This document shows, one piece after another, positions 39,111-52,100 of a DNA stretch of 64,000 bases. This DNA is from Thermococcaceae archaeon (GTDB taxonomy: Archaea > Methanobacteriota_B > Thermococci > Thermococcales > Thermococcaceae). The notes beneath the pieces were generated by a model. The model was not told the origin of the DNA, ran no database searches, and worked only from the letters and a program-made list of their open reading frames with translations. The stretch spans positions 62,001 through 126,000 of the forward strand of contig JASGLT010000001.1 in the NCBI GenBank assembly GCA_030156945.1, read 5' to 3'. The translations under genes and the position numbers were made by a program. Positions within the stretch are counted from its first letter, which is position 1. Every line of letters starts with the position of its first letter.

Positions 39111-40313
39111 ATGGAACCTGCAAAACTTAAGCTTTATTCACCTCAACTGTACGAAGTTTACGGTCTTTCTCGAAATCCATTTGAGCAGCTTGCAAGCGAA
39201 GGTATAAGAGATGTGGAGAGCATACACGTTTATCAGGAAGTCGACATGAGAATTCAGATGATAATCTCCGAGGTAATAGGACACAAAAGCTCAATAGCTC
39301 TCAGCATCGTGGGACCCCTCGGAATGGGCAAGACCCAGAGGCTGAAGACCATAGCCAAGGCGATAGAGGAAAACGGTGGCAAAGCTCTCTACGTAAAGGT
39401 CGATACCCACGACATCCTCAAGCTCACGAGGGACATCTTCTACGCCCTCAAACCGCCAAAGAGCCGGACGAACATATTCCTGGAAAACCTGAGCCGGAAA
39501 CTCGGCTTCATAGACAGGCTTGAGAAGATGCTGAGCGACACAAAAGAGTACAAGAGCAGGGACATCGCCGAACTTCTCACGGAGGAGCTGAGCAAATACC
39601 GCTACTCCGCCCTACTCCTCGACGAACTGGAGAACATGAGGGGGGCTTCCGAGAAGGAGAAGATACAGTTCTTTGAGATGCTGAGGCATTTCATAAGCAA
39701 CATGCCAAAAGGCTGCATAGTGGCCTTCGCAAGCATCCCGGAGGCCTACGAGGAGTACTCCCAGATATTCCCGGCCTTTTTCATGCGCCTTCACTACGAG
39801 TTCAAACTGAGGCCAATGAGCCTCGACGAGGCCTACGAGCTCGTAAAGAAGAGGCTAAACAGAGTGAGGATAAAGGACACCGACGACCCACTGTATCCTT
39901 TCACCGAGGATGCAATCAAGCTCATCCACAGGCTCGGTAAAGGCAATCCAAGGCAGACCCTCAGACTCCTTCACTACGTGTTGACCGAGGCCGCAAAGCA
40001 CCGCTTCGACCCGATAGACGACCTCGTAATCACGACGATACTCGAGGAACCCAAGAGCCTTGAGGAGTACCTCACGAGAATACCCAAGGATTACAAAGAC
40101 CTCATAAACGCCATCGTGTTCGAGTTCATGGGCGGGCCGGTGAGCTACATCCAGGTGGCAAAGGCGGTCAAAAAACCTGGAGTGCAAGTGTATGAGAGCC
40201 TAAACGAACTCGTGAGGCTGGGCTTTCTTGTTGGAGACCCCGGGGGAAACTACAAGGTTCCAGATTACGTCAGGAAGTTCCTTGAGGAAGGCCAAGGTCA
40301 GAGTGAAGAGTGA
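39111..40313 (+). CDS. AAA+ ATPase, Orc1/Cdc6-like, with C-terminal winged helix
   Basis: IVGPLGMGKTQRLKTIAKAI Walker A, YSALLLDELENM Walker B, LGKGNPRQTLRLLHYVLTEAA. Confidence 0.8.
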   Translation: MEPAKLKLYSPQLYEVYGLSRNPFEQLASEGIRDVESIHVYQEVDMRIQMIISEVIGHKSSIALSIVGPLGMGKTQRLKTIAKAIEENGGKALYVKVDTHDILKLTRDIFYALKPPKSRTNIFLENLSRKLGFIDRLEKMLSDTKEYKSRDIAELLTEELSKYRYSALLLDELENMRGASEKEKIQFFEMLRHFISNMPKGCIVAFASIPEAYEEYSQIFPAFFMRLHYEFKLRPMSLDEAYELVKKRLNRVRIKDTDDPLYPFTEDAIKLIHRLGKGNPRQTLRLLHYVLTEAAKHRFDPIDDLVITTILEEPKSLEEYLTRIPKDYKDLINAIVFEFMGGPVSYIQVAKAVKKPGVQVYESLNELVRLGFLVGDPGGNYKVPDYVRKFLEEGQGQSEE

Positions 40314-40319
40314 TGCCCA

Positions 40320-40850
40320 ATGCCCAACTACGAGGAACACGTCCTCAGCGGGCTGGTTAGTTACCCCTTTATCGTTTTGCTCTGTGGCTTCCTCACATCG
40401 AAGGTGATTCCTGTTGAGCTGACACCCCTCTCCCTCATTATTGGATACGCTTTTTACGTCCTTGGAAGCGATTTACCGGACATGGACCACCCCAACGCCC
40501 TCCTCCACAGGGGAGCAAAGGCCATAGTGGCGGTTTTAGTTGGGGGTGTTGCCTATCTGAACCTGGCTGGAAGTTTTAAGTTAGGCCCGCCATGGCTGGA
40601 CGTTGCAGTGACGTGGGGCGTTAGTGCGCTTGCCGCTCTGGGGGCATGGTACGTCTTTACGCTCATGATGCCAAACCACAGGGGAGTGATGCATTCCCTC
40701 CTTTTTGCATCCATATACGGACTACTGGCCTTTCTAACAGTTGAATACGGACTGAGGATGAGGTCTGGAGAAGCTTTATACGTGGCTATAGTCTCTTTCT
40801 GTGGCTACACTCTCCACTTGCTCCTTGACAGGGAGATAAAGCTACTCTAA
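40320..40850 (+). CDS. YdjM-like membrane-bound metal-dependent hydrolase
   Basis: YEEHVLSGLVSYPF, GSDLPDMDHPNALLHRGAK, MPNHRGVMHSLLFASIYG, LHLLLDREIKLL. Confidence 0.8.
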   Translation: MPNYEEHVLSGLVSYPFIVLLCGFLTSKVIPVELTPLSLIIGYAFYVLGSDLPDMDHPNALLHRGAKAIVAVLVGGVAYLNLAGSFKLGPPWLDVAVTWGVSALAALGAWYVFTLMMPNHRGVMHSLLFASIYGLLAFLTVEYGLRMRSGEALYVAIVSFCGYTLHLLLDREIKLL

Positions 40851-40926
40851 GGGTAAGAAGCAGATACACATCTATGACCCACAATGCTTTTAAGCATGCC
40901 CCTTTACCTCCGCTTAGAAACTGGAG

Positions 40927-41928
40927 GTGAGAAAAATGTTCAGCCTTGGAGGGTTCTCGCGCGGGGGGGAGTATGAGAATAAAACTTGGGACGTTCTCAT
41001 CATTGGAGCGGGGCCTGCTGGCTTCACAGCGGCAATCTACGCAGCAAGATACGGGCTCGACACTCTCATCATCAGCAAAGACCTCGGAGGAAACATGGCG
41101 CTTACTGACCTCATAGAGAACTATCCCGGCTTTCCCGAGGGGATCAGCGGTTCAGAGCTCACCAACAGGATGCACGAGCAGGTGAAGAAGCTCGGCGTCG
41201 ACGTGGTCTTTGACGAGGTAGTCCGGATAGACCCTGCCGAGTGCGCCTACTACGAAGGGCCCTGCAAGTTCACAGTGAAGACTGCAAACGGGAAGGAATA
41301 CAGAGGGAGGACGATCATTATAGCCGTGGGTGCCGCACCCAGGAAGCTCCACGTTCCAGGAGAGGAGGAGCTCACCGGAAGGGGCGTCAGCTACTGCGCA
41401 ACCTGCGACGGTCCCCTCTTCAAGGGCAAGAAGGTTATAGTCGTAGGCGGTGGAAACACGGCCCTTCAGGAGGCTTTGTATCTTAAAAGCATCGGGGTTG
41501 ACGTCACCCTCGTCCACAGGAGAAAGGAGTTCAGGGCGGACAAGATACTTCAGGACAGGTTTAAGGAGAGCGGCATTCCGGCGATACTCGACACTGTCGT
41601 TACCGAGATCATCGGAAAGGACAAGGTCGAGGCAGTTAGGCTGAAGAACGTCAAGACCGGCGAAGAAACCGAGATGAAGGTCGATGGAGTGTTCATCTTC
41701 ATCGGCTACGAGCCGAAGACCGACTTCGTGAAGCACCTCGGCATAACAGACGAGTACGGCTACATCCCGGTTGACATGCACATGCGCACCAAGGTGAAGG
41801 GCATCTTCGCAGCGGGCGACATAACCAACGTCTTCAAGCAGATAGCGGTGGCAGTCGGGCAGGGAGCGATAGCGGCCAACTCGGTCAAGGAACTCCTCGA
41901 GGAATGGAAGAGCAAGAACGAGGAGTGA
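40927..41928 (+). CDS. trxB: Thioredoxin-disulfide reductase
   Basis: IIGAGPAGFTAAIYAARYGLDTLII, SYCATCDGPLF redox motif, GVFIFIGYEPKTDF, GIFAAGDITNVFKQIAVAVGQGAIAA. Confidence 0.94.
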   Translation: MRKMFSLGGFSRGGEYENKTWDVLIIGAGPAGFTAAIYAARYGLDTLIISKDLGGNMALTDLIENYPGFPEGISGSELTNRMHEQVKKLGVDVVFDEVVRIDPAECAYYEGPCKFTVKTANGKEYRGRTIIIAVGAAPRKLHVPGEEELTGRGVSYCATCDGPLFKGKKVIVVGGGNTALQEALYLKSIGVDVTLVHRRKEFRADKILQDRFKESGIPAILDTVVTEIIGKDKVEAVRLKNVKTGEETEMKVDGVFIFIGYEPKTDFVKHLGITDEYGYIPVDMHMRTKVKGIFAAGDITNVFKQIAVAVGQGAIAANSVKELLEEWKSKNEE

Positions 41929-42217
41929 CTATCTTTTTCAGCTTTTCCTCTAGCTCCTTTTTCGACAGGCAAACAACCTCTTTTGAATCTCCAATAACGT
42001 AGGGTTCCTTTCCATTTGAGTTCTGGGCCCCAAGTGAGAAGATAGCTGAGGCTAAGGCATTAATCACCACTACAACCAAGTTCCCACCGAGAAGATAAGA
42101 AAATACCAGACCGGAAGCAACTCCAACCCCTACAAGGATTAGGAACCTCCGAAGCCCCGTACCAGATTCCCTGTAGGGAAGTCCATCACGAGTTGCTGGA
42201 TTTCCACCCCATTGGCT
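41885..42217 (-). pseudogene. Truncated/frameshifted small membrane protein with 'EPYVIG' tail
   Basis: Frame reads ...DGLPYRESGTGLRRFLILVGVGVASGLVFSYLLGGNLVVVVINALASAIFSLGAQNSNGKEPYVIGDSKEVVCLSKKELEEKLKK with no ATG before an in-frame stop. Confidence 0.5.
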
Positions 42218-42262
42218 TCACCACTATACCACCGAATTCTGAAACTCATTGATAGTTATTAA

Positions 42263-43741
<1,479 letters not shown>

Positions 43742-43809
43742 GAACCTTTTCTTATTTCCATTCCTAAAAAATTTTAAAGCCACTCCCCAAACTGGTTCTT
43801 GGTGATAAC

Positions 43810-44409
43810 ATGGGTGACCCCACTGAAGCCCTCGCACCTTTCGCACCCTACGTGATAGCCACTGCGATAATAATCTTCGGTGTGTATGCCTTCATCATCA
43901 GGAAGAAGTTCGCAAACCCAGTGGTCATAGCGATGTCAGGAATAACCGCTGCCCTCGTTGCCGTTGCGACCTCTGTAATAAAAATAACGATACCAACAAC
44001 CGGAGGCTACCTTAACTTCGGAGACACCATGGTCATGTTCACAGCCATGACGTTTGGTCCGGTCATCGGAGCTTTTGCGGGTGGCGTCGGTTCGGCCCTC
44101 GGCGATGTTATCGTCGGAGCACCCGGCTGGGCCCCAGTAACCCTCGTGGTCAAGGGGCTGGAAGGTCTCGCTATAGGATACCTAGCAAAAAGGCTTAAGG
44201 GCACCGGAGGCCTCATAGTGGCCGGAGCCGTTGGCGGCCTAATAATGGTGGCCGGGTACTTTTTCTTCGAGCTATACGCTTTTGGCTTTTCGATAGCCTA
44301 CAGCGAGATTCCAGTAAATCTTCTTCAGGCAGTGACTGGCATAATAGTGGGAACAGGACTGACAACAGCAATAAAAAGAAGGTATCCGGAGTTGGAAGAC
44401 CTGGTTTAG
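43810..44409 (+). CDS. ECF-type transporter S component-like membrane protein
   Basis: YLNFGDTMVMFTAMTFGPVIGAFAGGVGSALGDVI...PVTLVVKGLEGLAIGYLAKR. Confidence 0.85.
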   Translation: MGDPTEALAPFAPYVIATAIIIFGVYAFIIRKKFANPVVIAMSGITAALVAVATSVIKITIPTTGGYLNFGDTMVMFTAMTFGPVIGAFAGGVGSALGDVIVGAPGWAPVTLVVKGLEGLAIGYLAKRLKGTGGLIVAGAVGGLIMVAGYFFFELYAFGFSIAYSEIPVNLLQAVTGIIVGTGLTTAIKRRYPELEDLV

Positions 44410-44702
44410 ACTTCAAGCTTCTGAAGCTCTTCCCACCTCTCCTTTTCCTCCACCAAGGGCTCAATGGAGATCCTTCTGGAGGCCTTCCTCAGCTGTCCAA
44501 GATAGGACGAGTCCGCGAGAACAGCATCATAGCCGAGCTCGTCTATTTTGTAGATTTTGAGTTTTGATGCGTACTCCCTGAGGACCTCCTTGCAGCTCTC
44601 AAGGAAGTCGGGACCAACCAGGAAAATGTCCGGTTCCAGGCCATCCTCTCTCATCTCATTTATCGCGTTTTCTATAAGGTTTTTAACTTCAAGCCTCTCC
44701 AT
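44406..44702 (-). CDS. Hypothetical protein
   Basis: [56 protein letters not shown]...; overlaps deoC end. Confidence 0.65.
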   Translation of the reverse strand: MERLEVKNLIENAINEMREDGLEPDIFLVGPDFLESCKEVLREYASKLKIYKIDELGYDAVLADSSYLGQLRKASRRISIEPLVEEKERWEELQKLEV

Positions 44703-45387
44703 TCTTCCTTCCCTCCACAATCTTAACACCACTCGAGGTTCCAATCCGGTTAGCACCGGCCTTTATCATCTCAAGGGCCGCCTCATAAGTCCTTATGCCC
44801 CCCGCAGCCTTTACACCCATATCTGGCCCTACCACCTTTCTCATGAGCCTTACATCATCCACAGTCGCTCCCCCAGTTCCAAAGCCGGTGGAAGTCTTAA
44901 CGAAGTCCGCTCCAGCCTCTTTGGCAAGTTCGCAGGCCTTGATTTTTTCCTCTTCGGTCAGGTAACAGGTCTCGATTATGACCTTCACAATGGCACCGCG
45001 TTCGTGGGCGACTTTAACGACCTCCTCTATATCCCTCTTCACGTAGTCGTAGTCCCGGTCCTTTAGGGCCCCGATGTTTATCACCATATCAAGCTCATCC
45101 GCACCGTCCTCGAGGGCCCTCATTGCCTCGAAAACCTTGACCTCTGTTGGGGTTGCCCCCAGAGGGAATCCGATCACGCTGGCAACCTTAACATCTGCGC
45201 CCCTCTCCCTGAGGTAGCTCTTGGCAAGCCTGACCCTGTAGGGATTGACGCACACAGCGTAGAACCCGTACTTAATAGCCTCATCGCAGAGCCTTATTAT
45301 GTCTTCCCGAGTAGCGTAGGGCTTTAAGTTCGTGTGATCTATGTAACGAGCTATATTGATGTCATTCTCTGGCACAGCCCTCACCAT
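44689..45387 (-). CDS. deoC: Deoxyribose-phosphate aldolase
   Basis: [84 protein letters not shown]. Confidence 0.95.
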   Translation of the reverse strand: MVRAVPENDINIARYIDHTNLKPYATREDIIRLCDEAIKYGFYAVCVNPYRVRLAKSYLRERGADVKVASVIGFPLGATPTEVKVFEAMRALEDGADELDMVINIGALKDRDYDYVKRDIEEVVKVAHERGAIVKVIIETCYLTEEEKIKACELAKEAGADFVKTSTGFGTGGATVDDVRLMRKVVGPDMGVKAAGGIRTYEAALEMIKAGANRIGTSSGVKIVEGRKNGEA

Positions 45388-45461
45388 AAAAGAATATCCC
45401 GGCTCATATTTAGAACTTTTTCCTCAAAAATGAGGGGAAGACATGAAAATATGGGGAAAGT

Positions 45462-46679
45462 TTATTTGGACCTCTGAAATCTTGCCGCCAGTACCAGGAG
45501 GGAAAACAACGCAAGTACTCCTGGACCACAGGTGCTGTTAGTCGAATTAGAAGCCGTTTCTGAGGTCTCCTCCCCAAATACACTCACTGGGGCTTCAGAA
45601 CTATTCTTAACCCCCAAATTCCCGGTGTTGCTTTCCTCTCCTCCAGTGCCGTTTCCAGCGGAGCCACACCTAACCAAGAGCGGGTTCTTGCTTTCATCGT
45701 AGGGTATCCAGGCGTAGGTGTCTTTGTCGGTTTCATACCATCCTATGTGAGAGTTCGGACCGGCTTTTCCCCATTCGGCCACGGCAGCGATTTCCTCAAT
45801 ATCCTCCTCCGAGAGGCCTTCAACAGCCCCGTATTCGACGAGAAGCTTGAGGGCCGCTTTTATAACCTCCCCAGCATCGACCTGGGAAGTATTGTAGGCA
45901 TAGCCCTCTTTTGAGCCAGATTTGATCTCAATCTCAGTACAGTTGACCCCAAACACAGCAAAAAACTCCTTAAGCGCCCTGGAGAGTTCCTCCGGGGATG
46001 GCCCAGTGGCCTCCACCCGGGAAGGGCCAATCCTTATCACCTTACTTGGATCGATTCCGTGCTTTTTAAGGCAGTTCTCAAAGTTCTCGTTCGGTTTCCA
46101 TGTGCAAATCCCGTTAACACAGCCGCATGAAGTCAACTCGAAGCAGGAGTACCAGGGTTTGTACACACACGGCGTCACCACCTTGGCCGCCTCCCCCCTC
46201 GGAAGGCAGAGTTCTCCGGAGCATCCCCCTGTGGAGCAGTCGCGGTCTGAAGTGCACTCCCGCGAAGAATTTGAGGGAGGACTAACCTCGATGGTGACGT
46301 TGCCCTTTATGAAGACCATCGGAGAGCCGTTCTCCCCCAGAGATTTCAGCTCCCATCCAAGTTCCTTGAGCTCAGTGATGTTGCTCTCCGCTATCAGCAG
46401 GATTCCTGAGTAATTCCAGTAAGCTCCAAGCCTTCTTGTCCTGGGTATTTCCACTCTCACGTGGGGATATTCATCCTCCCAAACGCGCAGCAAAAAAGTC
46501 TTTTCTCCCACTTTAAGAAGGGTGGGGAGTTCTACAGTTGGATCGTAGGTTATTCCTGGCTTGTTGAGAACAACTTCAACAGCGTAAAGGTCTGCAGGGC
46601 TGAAACAGGCCACCACAAGCGGGGCCGACAACATGAGGAGGATTATAAGCACGCCCCAAGTCCGTCTCACGGCACTCAC
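45462..46679 (-). CDS. CGP-CTERM-anchored Cys-rich surface protein
   Basis: Signal peptide, cysteine cluster CTSDRDCSTGGCSGELC...CVYKPWYSCFELTSCGCVNGIC, C-terminal STCGPGVLALFSLLVLAARFQRSK. Confidence 0.88.
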   Translation of the reverse strand: MSAVRRTWGVLIILLMLSAPLVVACFSPADLYAVEVVLNKPGITYDPTVELPTLLKVGEKTFLLRVWEDEYPHVRVEIPRTRRLGAYWNYSGILLIAESNITELKELGWELKSLGENGSPMVFIKGNVTIEVSPPSNSSRECTSDRDCSTGGCSGELCLPRGEAAKVVTPCVYKPWYSCFELTSCGCVNGICTWKPNENFENCLKKHGIDPSKVIRIGPSRVEATGPSPEELSRALKEFFAVFGVNCTEIEIKSGSKEGYAYNTSQVDAGEVIKAALKLLVEYGAVEGLSEEDIEEIAAVAEWGKAGPNSHIGWYETDKDTYAWIPYDESKNPLLVRCGSAGNGTGGEESNTGNLGVKNSSEAPVSVFGEETSETASNSTNSTCGPGVLALFSLLVLAARFQRSK

Positions 46680-46723
46680 CGGGACAAATTAGGGCAAACT
46701 CCTATATAAGAACCTCCATCACT

Positions 46724-47059
46724 TCAACGGATTTTGAAGTCATCACTTATGAGAACCCGCAACGTTTCCAAAAAGGCCCTTTCTACCGACGGATCGTCGA
46801 ACATGGGCTTCTCTTCCCCTGCGACAATTTTCTCAAGGAGTTTGACCGCATTGTCCCAGCCCTCCTCAAGGGTTCTCCCTTTGGGGATGGAGTTCCTTAG
46901 AACATGCCAGCGGCCATCCTCCTCCCAGAAAACGGCTATTCGGGGAATGTAATCAATATCCATAAAGGTGTTTTCGAGGGTAAGCTCTATCCTGAAGCCC
47001 CCCACTTCGATAAAACCATTCTCACGGAGCTGCCTTTTCCAGCTGACTGTCATTGTCAT
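46724..47059 (-). CDS. Hypothetical protein
   Basis: 111-aa ORF with coherent composition; no recognised domain. Confidence 0.55.
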   Translation of the reverse strand: MTMTVSWKRQLRENGFIEVGGFRIELTLENTFMDIDYIPRIAVFWEEDGRWHVLRNSIPKGRTLEEGWDNAVKLLEKIVAGEEKPMFDDPSVERAFLETLRVLISDDFKIR

Positions 47060-47268
47060 CCAGAGTAAAAATCGGCAGGAGGTTTAAAAGCTCATCCATC
47101 ACCATGAAGGATAAGCTCCACGGTAGAGGAGGGAATCTCGACTCTATGGCATTTTGGGCAAGGTTTAGGGGTACATGTGGCAGTCCGTTTTCTGGCCTTT
47201 AAGGGCATTCAACGCCCAACCATTAGGATTATAAGAGCAACGCTGGAATATCACCCGAGGTGATTAGC

Positions 47269-48561
47269 ATGGAGAACCCGTTTGAGATAACCAACGTTAT
47301 AGCGAGGGAAATCCTCGACAGCAGGGGAAACCCAACGGTTGAGGTCGAGGTCTACACCCCGATAAGCATGGGGAGAGCAGCGGTTCCGAGCGGAGCTTCA
47401 ACCGGAACCCACGAGGCTCTTGAGCTCCGCGACGGAGGAAGCCGCTACCACGGAAAGGGTGTCAGAAGGGCCGTCGAGAACGTGAACAAGATAATAGCGC
47501 CTGAAATCATCGGAATGGACGTCACCTGGCAGAGGGACATCGACACCCTCATGCTCGAGCTCGATGGGACAGAGAACAAGAGCAACCTCGGTGCCAACGC
47601 CATCCTCGGCGTTTCCCTGGCAGTTGCCAAGGCAGCCGCCAACGCACTTGGCTTGCCCCTCTACCAGTACATAGGCGGAACCAACGCCTACGTCATGCCC
47701 GTTCCAATGAGCAACGTCATAAACGGAGGTGTGCATGCTGGCAACGAGCTCGACTTCCAGGAGTTCATGATCATGCCCGTGGGAGCGGACAGCTTCCGCG
47801 AGGCTATAAGGTGGGTATCTGAAACCTACCACGTCCTCAAGAAAGTCATCATGGAGAAGTACGGGAGAAATGCTGTGAACGTTGGCGACGAAGGTGGCTT
47901 CGCCCCGCCGATGAAGGAAGTAACTGAACCGCTCGAAGTCCTCATCAAGGCCATCGAGGAGGCAGGCTACAAGCCTGGTGACGAGATAGCCTTCGCCCTC
48001 GATGCAGCATCAAGTGAGTTCTTCGAGGGCGAGAAGGGCAAGTACGTGGTTGCTGGCAAGGAGTACGACAAGGGCGAGCTCCTTGAGCTCTACCGCGAGC
48101 TCGTCACGATGTATCCGATAGTCTCAATCGAGGATCCCTTCCACGAGGAGGACTGGGAAGGCTTCGTCATGATAACCAAGGAGCTTGGAAACAAGGTCCA
48201 GATAGTTGGCGATGACCTCTTCGTCACCAATCCGAAGAGGATAAGGAAGGGAATAGAGATGGGTGCTGCGAACGCGCTCCTCCTCAAGGTGAACCAGATC
48301 GGAACCCTCAGCGAGGCAATAGATGCCGCCTACACATCCTTCAGGGCAGGCTACGGCGTCGTTGTTTCGCACAGGAGCGGAGAGACGGAGGACGCAACAA
48401 TAGCTGATTTAGCGGTTGCTCTCAACGCGGGTCAGATAAAGACCGGTGCCCCGGCCAGGAGCGACAGGAACGCCAAGTACAACCAGCTCATAAGGATAGA
48501 GGAGGAGCTCGAGGGCATAGCGGTCTATCCAGGAAAGAAGTTCAGGAACCCGTTCCTGTGA
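47269..48561 (+). CDS. eno: Enolase
   Basis: [97 protein letters not shown]. Confidence 0.97.
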   Translation: MENPFEITNVIAREILDSRGNPTVEVEVYTPISMGRAAVPSGASTGTHEALELRDGGSRYHGKGVRRAVENVNKIIAPEIIGMDVTWQRDIDTLMLELDGTENKSNLGANAILGVSLAVAKAAANALGLPLYQYIGGTNAYVMPVPMSNVINGGVHAGNELDFQEFMIMPVGADSFREAIRWVSETYHVLKKVIMEKYGRNAVNVGDEGGFAPPMKEVTEPLEVLIKAIEEAGYKPGDEIAFALDAASSEFFEGEKGKYVVAGKEYDKGELLELYRELVTMYPIVSIEDPFHEEDWEGFVMITKELGNKVQIVGDDLFVTNPKRIRKGIEMGAANALLLKVNQIGTLSEAIDAAYTSFRAGYGVVVSHRSGETEDATIADLAVALNAGQIKTGAPARSDRNAKYNQLIRIEEELEGIAVYPGKKFRNPFL

Positions 48562-49048
48562 CTTCTTCTCCTTCTTCCAGCATTTTTTCCAGCTGTTCCC
48601 TCTTTGTCTGGAGGATCTGAATTATGCCGTCGAGGATTTTAAGGTACTCCTTAATCGCTTCCCTTTCGAACTCCTGCCTGCTGTAGCCCTTCTCCTGGAG
48701 CTTCTTCCTCATTCTCTCGTGGTACTCGATGGCCACGTAGAGGGATTTAAGGGCCAGCTCGTTGGCCTCTTGGAGCCACCTCCAGCCCTTCTCGGTAAGC
48801 CTGTACTTTACGCGCCTCCGCTTTCCCTGGTACTCTTCCTTGGGCTCTATAAGGCCCTCCTCGACCATTTTGTTGAGCATGGTGTAGAGGTTCCCGTGGC
48901 TCGGCTTCCATATCCCCCAGGCTATCTTCTCTATCTCCTTGAGGATTTCGTAGCCGTGCGTCTCTCCCCTAAGCCCGATTATCAGCAGTATCATGTTCTT
49001 TATTGGAACCGTGAACATGTCCCTCACTATTCTCTCCTCGGGCAACAT
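48542..49048 (-). CDS. PadR-family transcriptional regulator
   Basis: [71 protein letters not shown]. Confidence 0.92.
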   Translation of the reverse strand: MLPEERIVRDMFTVPIKNMILLIIGLRGETHGYEILKEIEKIAWGIWKPSHGNLYTMLNKMVEEGLIEPKEEYQGKRRRVKYRLTEKGWRWLQEANELALKSLYVAIEYHERMRKKLQEKGYSRQEFEREAIKEYLKILDGIIQILQTKREQLEKMLEEGEEVTGTGS

Positions 49049-49091
49049 ATACTCACCGCCCTCGAAAGGCTTATAAATCGCAGTCCACCAC

Positions 49092-49112
49092 ATATGTTTG
49101 GATTAAACATAT
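49092..49112. promoter_or_regulatory. Candidate PadR operator
   Basis: ATATGTTT-ggatt-AAACATAT, perfect 8-bp arms in the divergent PadR/exporter promoter region. Confidence 0.6.
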
Positions 49113-49178
49113 TTTAATCAGACAGATTTGCTATTGACATATAACTGTCAACCTCTTAAAAAGGTTGGGGTGGTAGTA

Positions 49179-52100
49179 ATGGCGTGGAACGACTGGATAG
49201 CGAAGCATCCCAAAATTGTGCTGGCAGTTTGGGTGGTGCTCATAGTCACAATGGCACCGCTTGCCGGGAGGATAAGCGAGCTGACGGACTACAGCACCGA
49301 GCAGATGGTTTCTCACGAGATAGAATCCATCAAAGTCCAGGATTTGATGACCCAGGAGTTCACGGGAGCACAGAACGAAAACCTGACCTATCTCCTCATA
49401 ACGAACATCAGCGTTAACGACGAGAGCGCAAGGAAGGCCTACTACTCATTCAAAGACCGTGTTGAGGGCAAATACGCGTCCAACGTAAGCTCATACTACG
49501 ATGCCCTCGATATGCTATGGAACCTCGACTACGAGCTCACCCTCAACGTAACTAAGATGACCGCCAATATGACAGGGCTTATCTACACGAGCGTTAAAGG
49601 CGCCCACGACGGCTATGGAGCTGTTTTAAACCAGGTTCTCCTCCTCAAGAACACAACTGACATGGTAAAAACCAGCCTCCTTGGGGCTGCCCAGGGATAC
49701 CTCTCCATTAAGAACAACCTCACGTCCCTTTACACACAGCTAAACGCTACTTCAGGACTTCTCCAGATGGCCGACGGCATCTACGTCCAGCTCTGCATCC
49801 AGAACCCGAACATGACAGCACAGGAGAGGGCACAGGCACTCCAGAACGAGCTGATGGCCAGGCTCCCTGAAAGCCAGCAGGCCATTGTTCCCGCGGTTGT
49901 TCAAACGGTTATGGCCGCCGACCCCTACTGCACGGGAACGCTCCTCTCCAACGAGGAGCTTCTCAAGAACACAACTGTCGAACTCGTTTACAGCATGATA
50001 ACGAGTGCTGGAACTCCCCTCCCGTTTGAGATTCCGAAAGAAGTTCTCTTCCAGCTCTACGAGAGCGGAGGAAACGAGAATGTAATCGATACCATGGCAG
50101 GGAACATGCTCAAGGCCCAAATAGCAGAGCAGATGAGGGGCCTTGCTCCAAACCCGGAGGCCCTTGCAGAGGTAATCGTGAGCGAGGTCGTAAAAGACCC
50201 CTATGGAATAATAAGTGGCGAAAAACTCGAAGATGCAACTGTCAGTGTGGTTCTTGCCCTGTCCCCGCAGAAGACTGAAGACACCGAAGAACTCGTGAGG
50301 GCACTTTACAACGGTGCAGACCCAAAGGAGCTCGCCAAGGGGGTGTTCATGAAGGGAATGCAGGAGCAGATGGCCGGCCAGGAAATTCCTGAAGAGTTCG
50401 CGGGAGTTATGAACAACCTAATCGAGCAGGCCATCCAGAACTACCCGATGAGCGAGGAAGCGCTCGAAAAACTCGTGAAGTATGCCGTCAAGTCCATGGT
50501 GTCCGAATACGCCAAGAACAACCCCTACGGAGTGGAGCTTAACTTCGATCAGGATCTTCTCGTGGAAATAGCCTTCAAGTTCAAGGACAACCCCGAGGCC
50601 ATAACCCGCGAGGACGTCAAACCCCTCGCGGAGCAGCTCTGGCCAGTTGTTAGGGAAAAGGCAGGAACCTACCTGGACATGCCCAAGAGCGAGGACAATA
50701 CAACGCTCCTGATAACCTTCGTCCCCTTCGGAAAGCCCGGTCCGAGTGGGGACGAGTTCAGGTACCTTGCCCAGAACGCGACGAAGGTGAAGGAAATCGC
50801 GCTTGAGGAGTTCGGAAAGTACTTCCCAGAGGTCAAAGGCGCCCTCGGCGGTATTCCCGTCCAGATGCACGAAATGACGAAGTACGGCCAGGAGGACAAC
50901 CAGAAGACGAGTCAGGCGAGTGTAGTCGGTGCGCTGGTAGTCCTATTCATCCTGATGGGCGGGGCCCTGCTGGCAACCTTCATGCCGTTCACGGGAGTAG
51001 CAACATCGGCACTCACGGCCCTGGGAATAACCTACCTCCTCGCAAGGGGCGGAATAATCAACGTTGGAAGCTGGGCTCAGATGCTGACTATAACCACGGC
51101 TCTCGGTCTCGGTATCGACTACTCAACCTACTACATCCACCGCTTCAAGGAATACATAGCTGAAGGCTACGAGCACGAGAAAGCCGTAGCGGAGGCCCTT
51201 AAGAGGGCAAAAGATGCCGTCCTGGCGAGTGCTTTCACAGACATCATAGCCTTCGCTTCATTCGTCCTCGCCTGGGAGTTCCCGATATTCCAGCAGATGG
51301 GCATCATAGTCCCACTGGCGGTTGTTGCAGTCCTCCTCGCGAGCCTGACGTTCATCCCGGCAATAACCGCACTCATAGGCGACAAGAGCTGGTTCTGGTG
51401 GCCGAGGCAGGTAAAGCACATTGAGACAATGGACGTCCACGAGAGGAGCAGGATAGCGGAGTGGGTCGTTAAACACGCCAAGGTAGTCCTGCTTATCGGC
51501 CTGCTCATAGCGGTTCCGGCAACGTACACGTTCTTCACGTTTGAAGGAACCCACGACATCAGCCTCTTCCTTCCGGAGGGGAGCGATACCCTCACCTTCA
51601 TGGAGCTGAGCCAGGGGAAGCTCGGTGCCTCAATAACCTCTCCAAACTACGTGATCATAGACCTCGGACACAAGATTACCGACGACGACCTTAAGCTGAT
51701 CGACGAGATAACCGCTCAAGTGGCAGGAATGGATGGTGTCAAGGTAGTTTATTCGCCGACCAGACCCTACGGTGACCCCATCAGCAATCTAACTCTCTCA
51801 GCCATGAAGGCCTTCGGCGGAGACAGGTTCATCTCAAAGGGCGGCAACATGGTCATGATACAGATCGACCCAGTCTACGCTCCGACCGACGAGAGGGCCA
51901 AGGAGCTCGTCAAGAGTCTCAGAAGCTATATGGCAGAGCTTGAGAAGGAAGGCAAAATAAAGGAGGGCCTCATCGGCGGCGGGGCAGCTCTTTCAATGGA
52001 CCTCACGGACAGAATCAACGACATCTTCTGGCACAGGATAATCCCAGTGGCGCTGGTCCTCATGTTCCTGTCCCTCATACCGACGCTCAAGGGACTCCCA

